Shown in pieces: positions 1 through 7,813 of a stretch of DNA of 64,000 nt; within the stretch, counting starts at the first letter, position 1; each line of letters begins with the position of its first letter. Origin of the DNA: VRUE01 sp963728045 (GTDB lineage Bacteria; Actinomycetota; Thermoleophilia; Solirubrobacterales; 70-9). The notes beneath the pieces were generated by a model, which was not told the origin of the DNA, did no database searches, and saw only the letters and a program-made list of their open reading frames with translations. The translations under genes and the position numbers were made by a program. The stretch lies in assembly GCA_963728045.1 (NCBI GenBank), contig CAVSIE010000002.1, positions 806,001 through 870,000 on the forward strand, in the 5' to 3' direction.

Positions 1-906
1 GGCTCTCTCAACGGCTTTGCCTCTTCCTTCGCGCTGACCCCGAAGCTGCAGGTGCTGCGCTGCGAGGCAGCCAAGCCCTGGCGCAAAGCGCTGCCAACCG
101 AGTACCTCAACGCCTTCGAGGCCGCCGCCGCCCGCTACGGACTAGGTCGCGACGGGGTCTGGGCGCTGGCCGCGGTCGCCCGGCTCGAGTCGAACTTCGG
201 CAAGGGGATGAGCAAAGCGCAGCTCGAAGACAGCGGCCCGCTCGGCCTCGACGGCTCCGAGTGGCAGCGCTACGCGGTGGACGGCGACGGCAACGACCGC
301 ATCGAACGAGCCGACCCCGACGACTCGGCGGCAACGCTGGCGCGCCTGATCTGGTCGCGCGGCGGCCTGCGCGCCGGACTCTTCAGCCACAACCAGGCCT
401 CCTGGTACGTGCAGGCGGTCCTCGCCGACGCCGAGCGCCTGCGCGGCAACTGCGAGGCGAGCGAGGTCGAGTGGGCGCTCTCGCTGCCCGAGGCGGTGAT
501 GGCGCCGATCGAATGGGAGAACCTGACGATCCTCAACGAGGTGGCCCAGCAGGACCTCGAAGGCGGCGCGGTCGACCCACGGATAGTCGGGCTGATCGGC
601 GCGATCACCCAGGAGCACACGGTGGTGATCTCCTCGCTGCGCTCGGACCACTCGATGTACACGGTGTCCGGCGGCGTCTCCAACCACTACTACGGGCGGG
701 CGATGGACATCGCGATGGTCGACGGGGTGTCCTGCGCCGACACCGCCCCCACCTCGCCCTGCGGTGAACTGGCCACCACGCTGTCCCAGCTCCCTGAGCC
801 GGCGATGCCGACCGAGCTCATCTACTGCTACGACGTCGACGGTCCCGGCCCCGCTTTCGCCCGTAGTGACCACTGCGATCACATCCACGCCGGCTACGAC
901 GGCTGA
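1..906 (+). CDS. Peptidoglycan hydrolase: lytic transglycosylase plus M15-like peptidase domain (5' end outside window)
   Basis: The frame is open from base 1, so this is the 3' part of a longer gene; 301 codons are visible. Two modules can be seen. The first (about residues 50-150) resembles an SLT/MltB-type lytic transglycosylase, with the glutamate of ARLESNFGKG in the place of the catalytic acid, followed by GPLGL and SHNQASWYV. The last ~90 residues look like a D-Ala-D-Ala carboxypeptidase/M15-like fold: SNHYYGRAMDIAMVDG and SDHCDHIHAG supply a His-Asp-His zinc set. Inferred role: cleavage of both glycan and peptide parts of the cell wall, outside the membrane. A signal peptide cannot be checked because the N-terminus is missing. 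The domain calls are by motif only. Confidence 0.72.
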   Translation, partial: GSLNGFASSFALTPKLQVLRCEAAKPWRKALPTEYLNAFEAAAARYGLGRDGVWALAAVARLESNFGKGMSKAQLEDSGPLGLDGSEWQRYAVDGDGNDRIERADPDDSAATLARLIWSRGGLRAGLFSHNQASWYVQAVLADAERLRGNCEASEVEWALSLPEAVMAPIEWENLTILNEVAQQDLEGGAVDPRIVGLIGAITQEHTVVISSLRSDHSMYTVSGGVSNHYYGRAMDIAMVDGVSCADTAPTSPCGELATTLSQLPEPAMPTELIYCYDVDGPGPAFARSDHCDHIHAGYDG

Positions 907-958
907 GCCGTACCGCTCGCAGTAACGTAGGCGCTGTCCCCCGCCGAGAGGAGAGCTG

Positions 959-1240
959 ATGCCTACCTACCTGATGCTGACCAACCTGACCGCCGAGGGC
1001 ATTCGCACCCTGAAGAACAACCCAGGGCGCGTGGCCGAGGTCAACAACGAGGTCGAACAGATTGGCGCCAAGGTGGTCGCCCAGTACGCGACCCTCGGCC
1101 AGTACGACTTCGTCACCGTGGTCGAGGCGCCCGACGAGAAGACGATGGCCAAGGTCTCGGTCGAGCTCGGCTCGCGCGGGACGATGACCAGCCAGACGCT
1201 GGCGGCGATGTCGGCCGAAGAGCTCGCCAGCTCCCTGTAG
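959..1240 (+). CDS. GYD domain protein
   Basis: 93 residues starting at ATG 959, preceded by a clear ribosome binding site (GAGAGGAGAG). The sequence matches the small GYD family (a ferredoxin-like alpha/beta fold): MPTYLMLTNLTAEGIRTLK at the start and the family hallmark GQYDFVTVVEAPD in the middle. No catalytic role is established for the family. It lies 12 bases upstream of purD on the same strand, so co-transcription is likely, but a link to purine synthesis is not shown by the sequence. Confidence 0.85.
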   Translation: MPTYLMLTNLTAEGIRTLKNNPGRVAEVNNEVEQIGAKVVAQYATLGQYDFVTVVEAPDEKTMAKVSVELGSRGTMTSQTLAAMSAEELASSL

Positions 1241-1252
1241 AGGCGCCCGAGC

Positions 1253-2527
1253 TTGAGGATCCTGGTCGTAGGCGGGGGCGGGCGCGAGCACGCGATCGTG
1301 CGGGCGCTGTCCCGCTCTCCCCACTCACCTGAGCTGCTCTGCGCGCCCGGCAACGCCGGGATCGCAGCCGACGCCGAGTGCCTGGCGGGGGTCGGGGCGG
1401 AGGACGTCGAGGCGATCGTCGCGGCCGCCCGGGATCGGCAGGTCGATCTGGTCGTGGTCGGGCCGGAGGCGCCGCTGGTGGCCGGCGCCGTCGACGCGCT
1501 CGAGCAGGCCGGCGTGCCGGCCTTCGGACCGAGCGCGGCGGCGGCCGAGCTCGAGGGATCGAAGGCGTTCGCCAAGCAGCTGATGGCCGACGCCGGCGTG
1601 CCCACCGCCGCCCATACCATCCTGCGCGACCGCGAGCAGGCGACCCGGCAGCTCGCCGGCGCCTCCTACCCGACGGTGCTGAAGGCCGACGGCCTGGCGG
1701 CGGGCAAGGGGGTCTTGATCTGCGAGACGGAGGCGGACGCGCGCGCGGCGATCGACGTCTTCTTCACCGAGCGGCGCTTCGGCGCGACGACGGTGGTGCT
1801 GGAGGAGTTCCTCGAAGGTGAGGAGCTCTCCCTGCTCGCCCTCTGCGACGGCGAGAACGTGGCGCCGCTGGCCCCGGCCCAGGACTACAAGCGGATCTTC
1901 GACGGCGACGAGGGCCCTAACACCGGCGGCATGGGCAGCTACTCGCCGGTGCCGGGGTTCGGCGCGGCCGAGGTCGAGCAGATCGTCGACGCCGTGCACC
2001 GGCCGGTGGTAGCGGAGATGGCGCGGCGCGGGACCCCCTTCCGCGGCGTCCTCTACGCCGGGCTGATGATCGGGGCGGACGGGCCGAAGGTGCTCGAGTT
2101 CAATACCCGCTTCGGCGACCCGGAGACGCAGGCGGTGCTGCCGCGGCTGCGCTCCGACCTCGCCGAGCTCTGCCTGGCGGCGCGCGAGCCCGGTGGGCTC
2201 GCCGGAATCGAGGCCGAGTTCTCAGATGAGTGGGCCGTGACCCTCGTCCTCGCTTCGGCCGGCTACCCCGAGTCCTCCTCGAAGGGCGACGCGATCGGCG
2301 GCCTGGAGGCGGCGGCGGAGCTGGCCGAGGTGACCCACGCCGGCACCGCCGAGCAGGGCGACGAGATCGTCACCGCCGGTGGCCGCGTGCTCAACCTGAC
2401 GGCCCTGGGGCCCACGCCAGCGGCGGCCCGCGATCGTGCGTACGATGCCGCCAGCCGGATCGAGTTCGACGGGATGCAGATGCGAACCGACATCGCCGCC
2501 CGCGCCGTCGAGCGAGTCCCGAGCTAG
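1253..2527 (+). CDS. purD: Phosphoribosylamine--glycine ligase
   Basis: ATP-grasp enzyme that joins glycine to 5-phosphoribosylamine to give GAR (purine step 2, cytosolic). 424 residues, the usual family length. It starts at TTG 1253 (MRILVVGGGGREHAI, the nucleotide-binding N-terminus of PurD). Family motifs in order: GPEAPLVAG, KADGLAAGKGV, EEFLEGEE, the GARS signature region NTGGMGSYSPVP, and FNTRFGDPETQ near the metal/ATP site. It is followed 25 bases later by purE, so this is the first gene of a purD-purE-purB block. Confidence 0.97.
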   Translation: MRILVVGGGGREHAIVRALSRSPHSPELLCAPGNAGIAADAECLAGVGAEDVEAIVAAARDRQVDLVVVGPEAPLVAGAVDALEQAGVPAFGPSAAAAELEGSKAFAKQLMADAGVPTAAHTILRDREQATRQLAGASYPTVLKADGLAAGKGVLICETEADARAAIDVFFTERRFGATTVVLEEFLEGEELSLLALCDGENVAPLAPAQDYKRIFDGDEGPNTGGMGSYSPVPGFGAAEVEQIVDAVHRPVVAEMARRGTPFRGVLYAGLMIGADGPKVLEFNTRFGDPETQAVLPRLRSDLAELCLAAREPGGLAGIEAEFSDEWAVTLVLASAGYPESSSKGDAIGGLEAAAELAEVTHAGTAEQGDEIVTAGGRVLNLTALGPTPAAARDRAYDAASRIEFDGMQMRTDIAARAVERVPS

Positions 2528-2552
2528 ACCCGACCCAGTCAGAGAGGAAGCG

Positions 2553-3032
2553 ATGAGCGAGATCTCAGAGGAGCCACAGCGGACCCCGGTGACGATGCCC
2601 GCCGTCGAGGAGGCCTTCGAGGAGACCAACGTCGACGAGCCCTTGGTCGGGATCATCATGGGCTCGAAGAACGACAAGCCGAAGATGCAGCCGGCCGGCG
2701 CCGCGCTGCACGATGCCGGCATCCGCTACGAGGTGCGGGTGATGAGCGCCCACCGCGACCCGGAGATGGTCCGCGAGTACTGCGCCAACGCGCGCATGCG
2801 GGGGCTAAAGGTGATCATCGCCGGCGCCGGGATGTCGGCAGCGCTGCCCGGCGTCGCCGCCGCCCACTCCGACCTGCCGGTGATCGGGGTGCCAATTCTG
2901 GGCAAGAGCCTGGGCGGCCTCGACGCGCTGCTCTCGGCGGTGCAGATGCCGCCCGGGATTCCCGTCGCCTGCGTGGCGATCGACGGCGCCAAGAACGCCG
3001 GCATCCTCGCCGCCCGGATCATCAACTGCTGA
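2553..3032 (+). CDS. purE: N5-carboxyaminoimidazole ribonucleotide mutase / AIR carboxylase subunit
   Basis: 159 residues. ATG 2553 is chosen because AGAGAGGAAG lies just upstream; the in-frame start at 2436 would run deep into purD. The first ~30 residues are an acidic N-terminal extension; the PurE core begins at VGIIMGSKNDKPKM. Family motifs: SAHRDPEMV, VIIAGAGMSAALPG, VIGVPILGKSLGGLDALLS and QMPPGIPVA. Two spots differ from the common bacterial form: GSKND where GSxSD is usual, and SAHRDP where SAHRTP is usual. purK, its usual partner, is not in the window. The stop overlaps the purB start by one base (TGATG), so translation is probably coupled. Confidence 0.93.
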   Translation: MSEISEEPQRTPVTMPAVEEAFEETNVDEPLVGIIMGSKNDKPKMQPAGAALHDAGIRYEVRVMSAHRDPEMVREYCANARMRGLKVIIAGAGMSAALPGVAAAHSDLPVIGVPILGKSLGGLDALLSAVQMPPGIPVACVAIDGAKNAGILAARIINC

Positions 3033-4318
3033 TGATCCCCCGCTACACCCGCCCTGAGATGGGCGCCGTCTGGTCCCAGCAGCGCAAGCTGGAGTGCTGG
3101 CTGGAGGTGGAGCTGGCGGCGACCGAGGCGTGGGTGGAGGAGGGCGCGGTGCCGCGCGAGGCGGCGGAGGCGGCGCGCGCGAGCGCGGCCTTCACGGTCG
3201 AGGCGGTGAACGAGCGGGAGAAGATCACCGACCACGACGTCGCCGCCTTCGTCGACGTCGTCGCCGAGTCGGTCGGCGAGCACGGCCGCTGGATCCACTA
3301 CGGCCTCACCTCCTCCGACGTCCTCGACACCGCCCTGGCCCTGCAGCTGCGCGAGGCGGGCGAGGTGCTGCTGGCCAGCGCCCGCGCCTTCCGCGACGCG
3401 CTGGTCGAGCGGGCGCTGGAGCACCGCGACACGCTCTGCGTCGGCCGCACCCACGGCGTCCACGCCGAGCCGACCACCTTCGGCCTTCGCCTCGCCGGCT
3501 TCGCCTTCGAGGCCGACCGCAACCTGGCCCGACTCGAGAACGCCTTCGAACAGCTCGCCTACGGCAAGCTCTCCGGCGCCGTCGGCACCTACGCCTCGAT
3601 CCCGCCCGGGGTGGAGGTTCGGGTGATGGAGCGGCTGGGATTGCGGCGAGAGGATGTCGCGACCCAGGTGATCCCCCGCGACCGTCACGCCGTCCTCACC
3701 TCGCGGATCGCGATCGCCGGCGGCGGGCTCGAGCGCTTCGCCACCGAGGTTCGCAACCTGCAGCGCACGGAGGTGCGCGAGGTCGAGGAGCCGTTCGCCT
3801 CCGGCCAGCAGAAGGGCTCCTCGGCGATGCCCCACAAGCGCAACCCGATCCGCACCGAGCGGATCACCGGCCTCTCCCGCGTCCTCCGCGGCTACGCGCA
3901 GGCGGGGCTCGAGAACATAGCCCTCTGGCACGAGCGCGACATCTCCCACTCCGGCGCCGAGCGGGTGATCCTGCCCGACTCGACCACCGCGCTCGACTAC
4001 ATGCAGGACCTGGCGGCGAAGGTGGCGAGCGGGATGACCGTCCACATCGACCGCATGCGCGAGAACCTCGAGCACACCAACGGGGCCCTCTTCAGCCAGC
4101 GCGCCCTCACCGCCCTGGTCGAGTCGGGCATGACCCGCGACGAGGCTTACCGCGTGGTCCAGGAGAGCGCCCAGAAAGCATGGGACACCGGCGCCCACCT
4201 CCGCGACCTCCTCGCCGAGTCCGCCCCGGCCCTCGACCTAGACGCTGTCTTCGACTACGACGCCTACCTCACCCACCTGCCCGAGATCTTCGAGCGCCTC
4301 GAAGCGATCCGCAGCTAG
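3032..4318 (+). CDS. purB: Adenylosuccinate lyase
   Basis: Fumarase/aspartase superfamily enzyme; it releases fumarate from SAICAR and from adenylosuccinate. 428 residues, normal length. Motifs: MIPRYTRPEMGAVWS at the N-terminus, HYGLTSSDVLDTA (substrate site), GRTHGVHAEPTTFG with the conserved histidine, and the superfamily signature GSSAMPHKRNPI that carries the catalytic serine loop. ATG 3032 overlaps the purE stop by one base. Its stop overlaps the convergent vapC stop by four bases, so there is no room for a terminator between them. Confidence 0.97.
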   Translation: MIPRYTRPEMGAVWSQQRKLECWLEVELAATEAWVEEGAVPREAAEAARASAAFTVEAVNEREKITDHDVAAFVDVVAESVGEHGRWIHYGLTSSDVLDTALALQLREAGEVLLASARAFRDALVERALEHRDTLCVGRTHGVHAEPTTFGLRLAGFAFEADRNLARLENAFEQLAYGKLSGAVGTYASIPPGVEVRVMERLGLRREDVATQVIPRDRHAVLTSRIAIAGGGLERFATEVRNLQRTEVREVEEPFASGQQKGSSAMPHKRNPIRTERITGLSRVLRGYAQAGLENIALWHERDISHSGAERVILPDSTTALDYMQDLAAKVASGMTVHIDRMRENLEHTNGALFSQRALTALVESGMTRDEAYRVVQESAQKAWDTGAHLRDLLAESAPALDLDAVFDYDAYLTHLPEIFERLEAIRS

Positions 4319-4725
4319 ACCGGGATGACGGTCAGGCCCATGACGCCGTTGAGGGCGTCGTAATCGCGGTCCTGTGTGACGAGGGGGAACTCGTGCGCGG
4401 CCGCTGTCGCCGCTATCCAGAGGTCGTTCACGCTGACCCTTCGCTCGGAGGCCGCAAGATACGCCCGCATCGCGGCCCAGGCGCGAGCGACTTTGCCTTC
4501 GACTGGCAGGATCGTTGCTCCCCGGACCCCTTCGAGGGTGGCAATGCGACGGTCTCGACTTTCGATGTCCGATGCCGCAAGCACACCAGCGCGCAGCTCG
4601 GCAACCGTGACGATCGAGATCGCGGAGCGTTCGGGAAGACCTTCCTCGCGCAACGGCCTGCCCTTCTCGACGGCGACCAGGACGGATGTGTCGATCAGCC
4701 CGACCGGGGCGCGGTCGGCGGTCAC
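4315..4725 (-). CDS. PIN-domain ribonuclease toxin (VapC family)
   Basis: 136 residues from GTG 4725. The start is chosen because it forms a GTGA overlap with the antitoxin stop, typical of vapBC pairs; a longer frame running back into the antitoxin is not supported. PIN-domain acidic residues are in place: Asp in GLIDTSVLV, Glu in VAELRAG, Asp in VNDLWIAATA and Asp in VTQDRDYDAL, the set that binds Mg/Mn for RNA cleavage. Inferred to be neutralised by the upstream antitoxin. The pair sits between purB and purC. Confidence 0.9.
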   Translation of the reverse strand: MTADRAPVGLIDTSVLVAVEKGRPLREEGLPERSAISIVTVAELRAGVLAASDIESRDRRIATLEGVRGATILPVEGKVARAWAAMRAYLAASERRVSVNDLWIAATAAAHEFPLVTQDRDYDALNGVMGLTVIPV

Positions 4726-4943
4726 CACAGCTCGTCGAGCCCGTCTTCGTCCGTCGTTTCGCCGGTAAGCCTGTCGAGGTCGACGCGAAAGGTGGGGTCG
4801 GCGCCCGCGGTCTCGCGAATCGCGAGCACTTCCGAGGGGGTGAGCCATCGCGGTCCGTCGTCGTTGTGCGGCACGAGATCCGCGACCGGCTTCCCGCGAA
4901 CCGTGATCACGAAGCTCTCCCCCGCCTCCACGCGCCGCAGCAC
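4722..4943 (-). CDS. Phd/YefM-type antitoxin (start uncertain)
   Basis: The only canonical start in frame is GTG 4943, giving 73 residues (MLRRVEAGESFVITVRGKP...). The frame stays open upstream to 5006 and reads IVEVATRELRNNTAGVLRRV, which is the conserved N-terminal DNA-binding strand of Phd/YefM antitoxins and would be lost with the GTG start. No ATG/GTG/TTG lies in that extension; the most natural beginning is an ATC at 4988-4986, directly abutting the inverted repeat. The C-terminal half (GPRWLTPSEVLAI...DELW) is probably the toxin-binding tail. A non-canonical start or a local base error are both possible. Confidence 0.8.
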   Translation of the reverse strand: MLRRVEAGESFVITVRGKPVADLVPHNDDGPRWLTPSEVLAIRETAGADPTFRVDLDRLTGETTDEDGLDELW

Positions 4944-4987
4944 GCCGGCGGTGTTGTTGCGCAGCTCCCTTGTCGCAACTTCTACGA

Positions 4988-5009
4988 TAGTGCTACAAGC
5001 GTAGCACTA
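4988..5009 (-). promoter_or_regulatory. Probable operator of the vapBC-type pair
   Basis: Perfect 9-bp inverted repeat TAGTGCTAC (4988-4996) and GTAGCACTA (5001-5009) separated by AAGC. It lies exactly at the front of the antitoxin reading frame. Antitoxins of this class usually repress their own operon by binding such a palindrome; that role here is inferred from position and symmetry. Confidence 0.7.
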
Positions 5010-5047
5010 GACCTGGGCGGAACCGAAAAGGAGTAGGGTGCCGCCCG

Positions 5048-5338
5048 ATGATCCTCTACACCTGCGGTCAGAAGAAGGTCGGGCCGGGATTCGCGCACCC
5101 GTGTGCGAAGGCGGGCAAGGCGCTCGACGCCGCCGGTTACGAGTACGAGCTGAAGACCGTGGGCGGCTACCGGCTGATGCCCTGGACCTGGGGCAGCCGT
5201 GGCGACGACCGAGCCGAGGTGAAGAAGCTGAGCGGGACCAACGAGGTGCCGATCCTCGTCCTCGACGACGGCGAGGTGATCTCCGGCTCCAGCACGATCG
5301 CGCGCTGGGCGGAGGAGCACCCGGCGGCGAAGAGCTAG
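5048..5338 (+). CDS. Small thioredoxin-fold protein (glutathione S-transferase N-terminal domain / glutaredoxin-like)
   Basis: 96 residues from ATG 5048. The start MILYTCGQKKVG resembles the first beta strand of GST-N/glutaredoxin domains; NEVPILVLDDGEVISGSS contains the cis-Pro (VPIL) and the following strand that contacts the gamma-glutamyl part of glutathione; SSTIARWAEEH is the usual closing helix. Instead of a CxxC pair the cysteines are ~14 residues apart (TCGQ... HPCAK), so classic dithiol redox chemistry is doubtful. No all-helical GST C-terminal domain is present. The stop overlaps the convergent P450 stop by four bases. Confidence 0.75.
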   Translation: MILYTCGQKKVGPGFAHPCAKAGKALDAAGYEYELKTVGGYRLMPWTWGSRGDDRAEVKKLSGTNEVPILVLDDGEVISGSSTIARWAEEHPAAKS

Positions 5339-6699
5339 GCCGCGACCAGCTCGCGCTCGCGCGCAGGATGGCGCGCGGTGACGACCACCGGGGTGCCGTC
5401 CTTGGGCGAGAGGGTGATGTTGCGGCGGCCGATCTTCTCCGGCGCCGGGCTCGCCTTGTGCAGCTCGCAGCGGCCGAGGACCTCTCGCAGCACGATCCGC
5501 ATCTCGAACTCGGCGAAGGCGGCGCCGATGCAGCGGCGGATGCCGCCGCCGAAGGGAATCCACGCGTACGTGTCCGGGCCGTCCTCGAGGAAGCGCTCGG
5601 GCTTGAAGGCGAAGGGCTCGGGATAGACGTCAGCGCGGGTGTGAGTGAGCCAGATCGCCGGCGTCACGTCGGTGCCCGCCGGCAACGTCAGCCCGTCGGC
5701 GACCAGGTCCGCGGCGAGTCGGCGCCCCGCCAGCGGCACCACCGGGCGCAGCCGTAGCGACTCGGTGATGACGGCGCGCAGGTACTCGTCCTCCCCCGCC
5801 TCGAGCGACTCACGCAGGCGCGCCAGCTGTGCCGGGTGGCGAAGCAGCAGGTCGAAGGTCCAGGCGATCGCGGTCGCCGTGGTCTCGTGGCCGGCCAGCA
5901 GCAGCGTCATCAGCTGGTCCCGAAGGTCCGTGTCGCTCATCTCCCCGCCGTCCTCGAAGCGGGCCTGCATCATCAGCGAGAGGATGTCCTCGCGCTCCTC
6001 GAAGTCCCCGCGGGCGCGGTGCTCGGCGATCTCGGCGTAGAGCAGCTCGTCGACCGCGTTCAGCTGGGCTTCGAACTTCCCCCACGGCCCGCGGCCGCCG
6101 AAGCGGCGGGTCGCCAGGCCGATCAGCTGGGAGAAGGGCGAGGCGGTCTCCTCCAGCACGTTGGTCAGCACCACGCGCAGCCGCTCCAGCCGCGGCCCCT
6201 CGGCGACGCCGAAGACCACGCGCAGGATCGCCTCCAGGGTGATCGACTGCATGCGCGGGTGGATCGCGAACTCCTTGCCCAGCGGCCAGGAATCGATCTC
6301 GGCGTCGACGATCTCTTCCAGGACCGGCCCGTAGGAGCGCATCCGCTCGCCATGGAAGGGCGGCAGCATCAGCTTGCGATGGGCGAGATGGTCGGCGCCC
6401 TCGAGGATGAGTAGCGAGCGCTCGCCGAGGATCGGCTTGAGAATGATGTCGCGGCCGGGCGGCAAGCCGTGCGCCCGCTCCGTGTACAGGGCCTTGATCG
6501 CGACCGGGTCGGAGATCATCACCATCGGCCGCTCGAAGCTGAGGAATTTGACGCTGAAGCTGTCCCCGTAACGCTCGCGGCACTCCTGCATGAAGGGGAG
6601 CGGCCGCAGGCCCCAGCGCAGCGTCTGCGCCAGGGGAGAGCTCTTCGGTTCCGGGGGCAACGACACGTACCGAAGGATCGCAGAGCTGCCCTCGCCCAT
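5335..6699 (-). CDS. Cytochrome P450
   Basis: 454 residues, full family length. All P450 landmarks are visible: I-helix AGHETTATAIAW (oxygen activation), K-helix ESLRLRP (ExxR), PERFLED (PERF-like meander), and the haem-binding loop FGGGIRRCIGAAFAE with the cysteine thiolate. The N-terminus shows no membrane anchor, so it is probably soluble as in most bacterial P450s. Overall style resembles the mycobacterial CYP135/CYP138 type, but the substrate cannot be told. No ferredoxin or reductase gene is adjacent. It is divergent from purC, with only 32 bases between the start codons. Confidence 0.95.
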   Translation of the reverse strand: MGEGSSAILRYVSLPPEPKSSPLAQTLRWGLRPLPFMQECRERYGDSFSVKFLSFERPMVMISDPVAIKALYTERAHGLPPGRDIILKPILGERSLLILEGADHLAHRKLMLPPFHGERMRSYGPVLEEIVDAEIDSWPLGKEFAIHPRMQSITLEAILRVVFGVAEGPRLERLRVVLTNVLEETASPFSQLIGLATRRFGGRGPWGKFEAQLNAVDELLYAEIAEHRARGDFEEREDILSLMMQARFEDGGEMSDTDLRDQLMTLLLAGHETTATAIAWTFDLLLRHPAQLARLRESLEAGEDEYLRAVITESLRLRPVVPLAGRRLAADLVADGLTLPAGTDVTPAIWLTHTRADVYPEPFAFKPERFLEDGPDTYAWIPFGGGIRRCIGAAFAEFEMRIVLREVLGRCELHKASPAPEKIGRRNITLSPKDGTPVVVTARHPARERELVAA

Positions 6700-6731
6700 G
6701 CTCCGCTCCTGCGGTGGTTAGCATCGACTTA

Positions 6732-7580
6732 ATGGCGCAGGTGGCCGACCTCGAGCTGCACTCCTCCGGCAAGGTCCGCGAGATCTACGAGTGGGAGGAC
6801 GACCTGCTGATGGTCGCCTCTGACCGGATCTCGATCTACGACGTGGTGATGCCGACGCCGATCCCCGACAAGGGCAAGGTGCTGAACCGGATCTCCGAAT
6901 TCTGGTTCGAGCTGACCGCCGACATCGTCCCCAACCACTTCATCTCCAGCGACGTGCCGGAAGAGGTCGCCGAACGGGCGATGCGGGTGCGCAAGCTGGA
7001 GATGTACCCGGTCGAGTGCGTCGTGCGCGGCTATCTCTCCGGGTCGGGCTGGAAGGAATACAAGGCGAACGGCTCCGTCTGCGGGATCGAGCTGCCGCCG
7101 AACCTGCTCGAGTCCGACAAGCTGCCGGAGCCGATCTTCACCCCGGCGACCAAGGCCGAGATCGGCGACCACGACGAGAACGTCGACTTCGATCGCGCCG
7201 CCGAGATCGTCGGCGACCGGGCGCTGATGGAGGAGCTGCGGCGCATATCCATCGAGGTCTACACGCGCGGCGCCGAGCACGCGGCGGAGCGCGGCATCAT
7301 CCTCGCCGACACCAAGTTCGAGCTCGGCCGCCACGCCGGCGCCGAGATCGTCCTCGCCGACGAGGTGCTCACCCCCGACTCCTCGCGCTTCTGGCCGGCC
7401 GACCGCTACGAGCCCGGCCGCACGCAGCCGTCCTTCGACAAGCAGTTCGTCCGCGACTGGGCGGACGAGGCCGGCTGGGATCACACTCCCCCGGCCCCGG
7501 AGCTGCCGCCCGACGTGGTCGAGCAGACCCGCGCCAAGTACGTCGAGGCCTACGAGCGGATCACGGAGCGCTCCTTCTAG
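6732..7580 (+). CDS. purC: Phosphoribosylaminoimidazole-succinocarboxamide synthase
   Basis: SAICAR synthetase: ATP-dependent addition of aspartate to CAIR. 282 residues from ATG 6732; a GTG at 6714 would add six residues without family support. No Shine-Dalgarno is obvious, so the message may be leaderless. Motifs: SSGKVREIYEWEDDLLMVAS (ATP loop), DRISIYDVVMPTPIPDKG, VRGYLSGSGWKEY, LADTKFELG, DEVLTPDSSRFWP. The stop (TAG) overlaps the purS GTG by one base, opening a tightly coupled purC-purS-purQ-purL run. Confidence 0.97.
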   Translation: MAQVADLELHSSGKVREIYEWEDDLLMVASDRISIYDVVMPTPIPDKGKVLNRISEFWFELTADIVPNHFISSDVPEEVAERAMRVRKLEMYPVECVVRGYLSGSGWKEYKANGSVCGIELPPNLLESDKLPEPIFTPATKAEIGDHDENVDFDRAAEIVGDRALMEELRRISIEVYTRGAEHAAERGIILADTKFELGRHAGAEIVLADEVLTPDSSRFWPADRYEPGRTQPSFDKQFVRDWADEAGWDHTPPAPELPPDVVEQTRAKYVEAYERITERSF

Positions 7581-7813
7581 TGACCCGCGCGCGGGTCCTG
7601 ATCCGGCCGAAGGAGGGGATCCTCGACCCACAGGGCAAGGCAGTCGAGCGGGCGCTGCCGGCGCTCGGCTTCGACGGAGTCGAGCACGTGCGGGTCGGAC
7701 GCATGGTCGAGCTCGAGGCTCAGGATCCCGAGCGCCTCGCCGAGCTCTGCGAGAAGCTGCTCGCCAACCCGCTGATCGAGGACTACGAGATAGAGAGCCT
7801 CGACGGCCCCTGA
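7580..7813 (+). CDS. purS: FGAM synthase, PurS subunit
   Basis: 77 residues from GTG 7580 (TAGTG overlap with purC). PurS is the small structural subunit that holds PurQ and PurL together in FGAM synthase. The family pattern is clear: ARVLIRPKEGILDPQGKAVERAL then GFDGVEHVRVGRMVEL and a C-terminal NPLIEDYEIE. Its TGA overlaps the purQ ATG by one base (TGATG). Confidence 0.95.
   Translation: MTRARVLIRPKEGILDPQGKAVERALPALGFDGVEHVRVGRMVELEAQDPERLAELCEKLLANPLIEDYEIESLDGP

Noticed and set aside
4315..4848. Extended vapC-type protein of 177 residues
   Set aside because: The extra 41 residues come from the antitoxin gene read in another frame; GTG 4725 with the GTGA overlap is the better start.
4315..5009. 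vapBC pair as part of a larger mobile island
   Set aside because: No integrase, direct repeats, tRNA or composition change around it; the flanking pur genes are in normal spacing.
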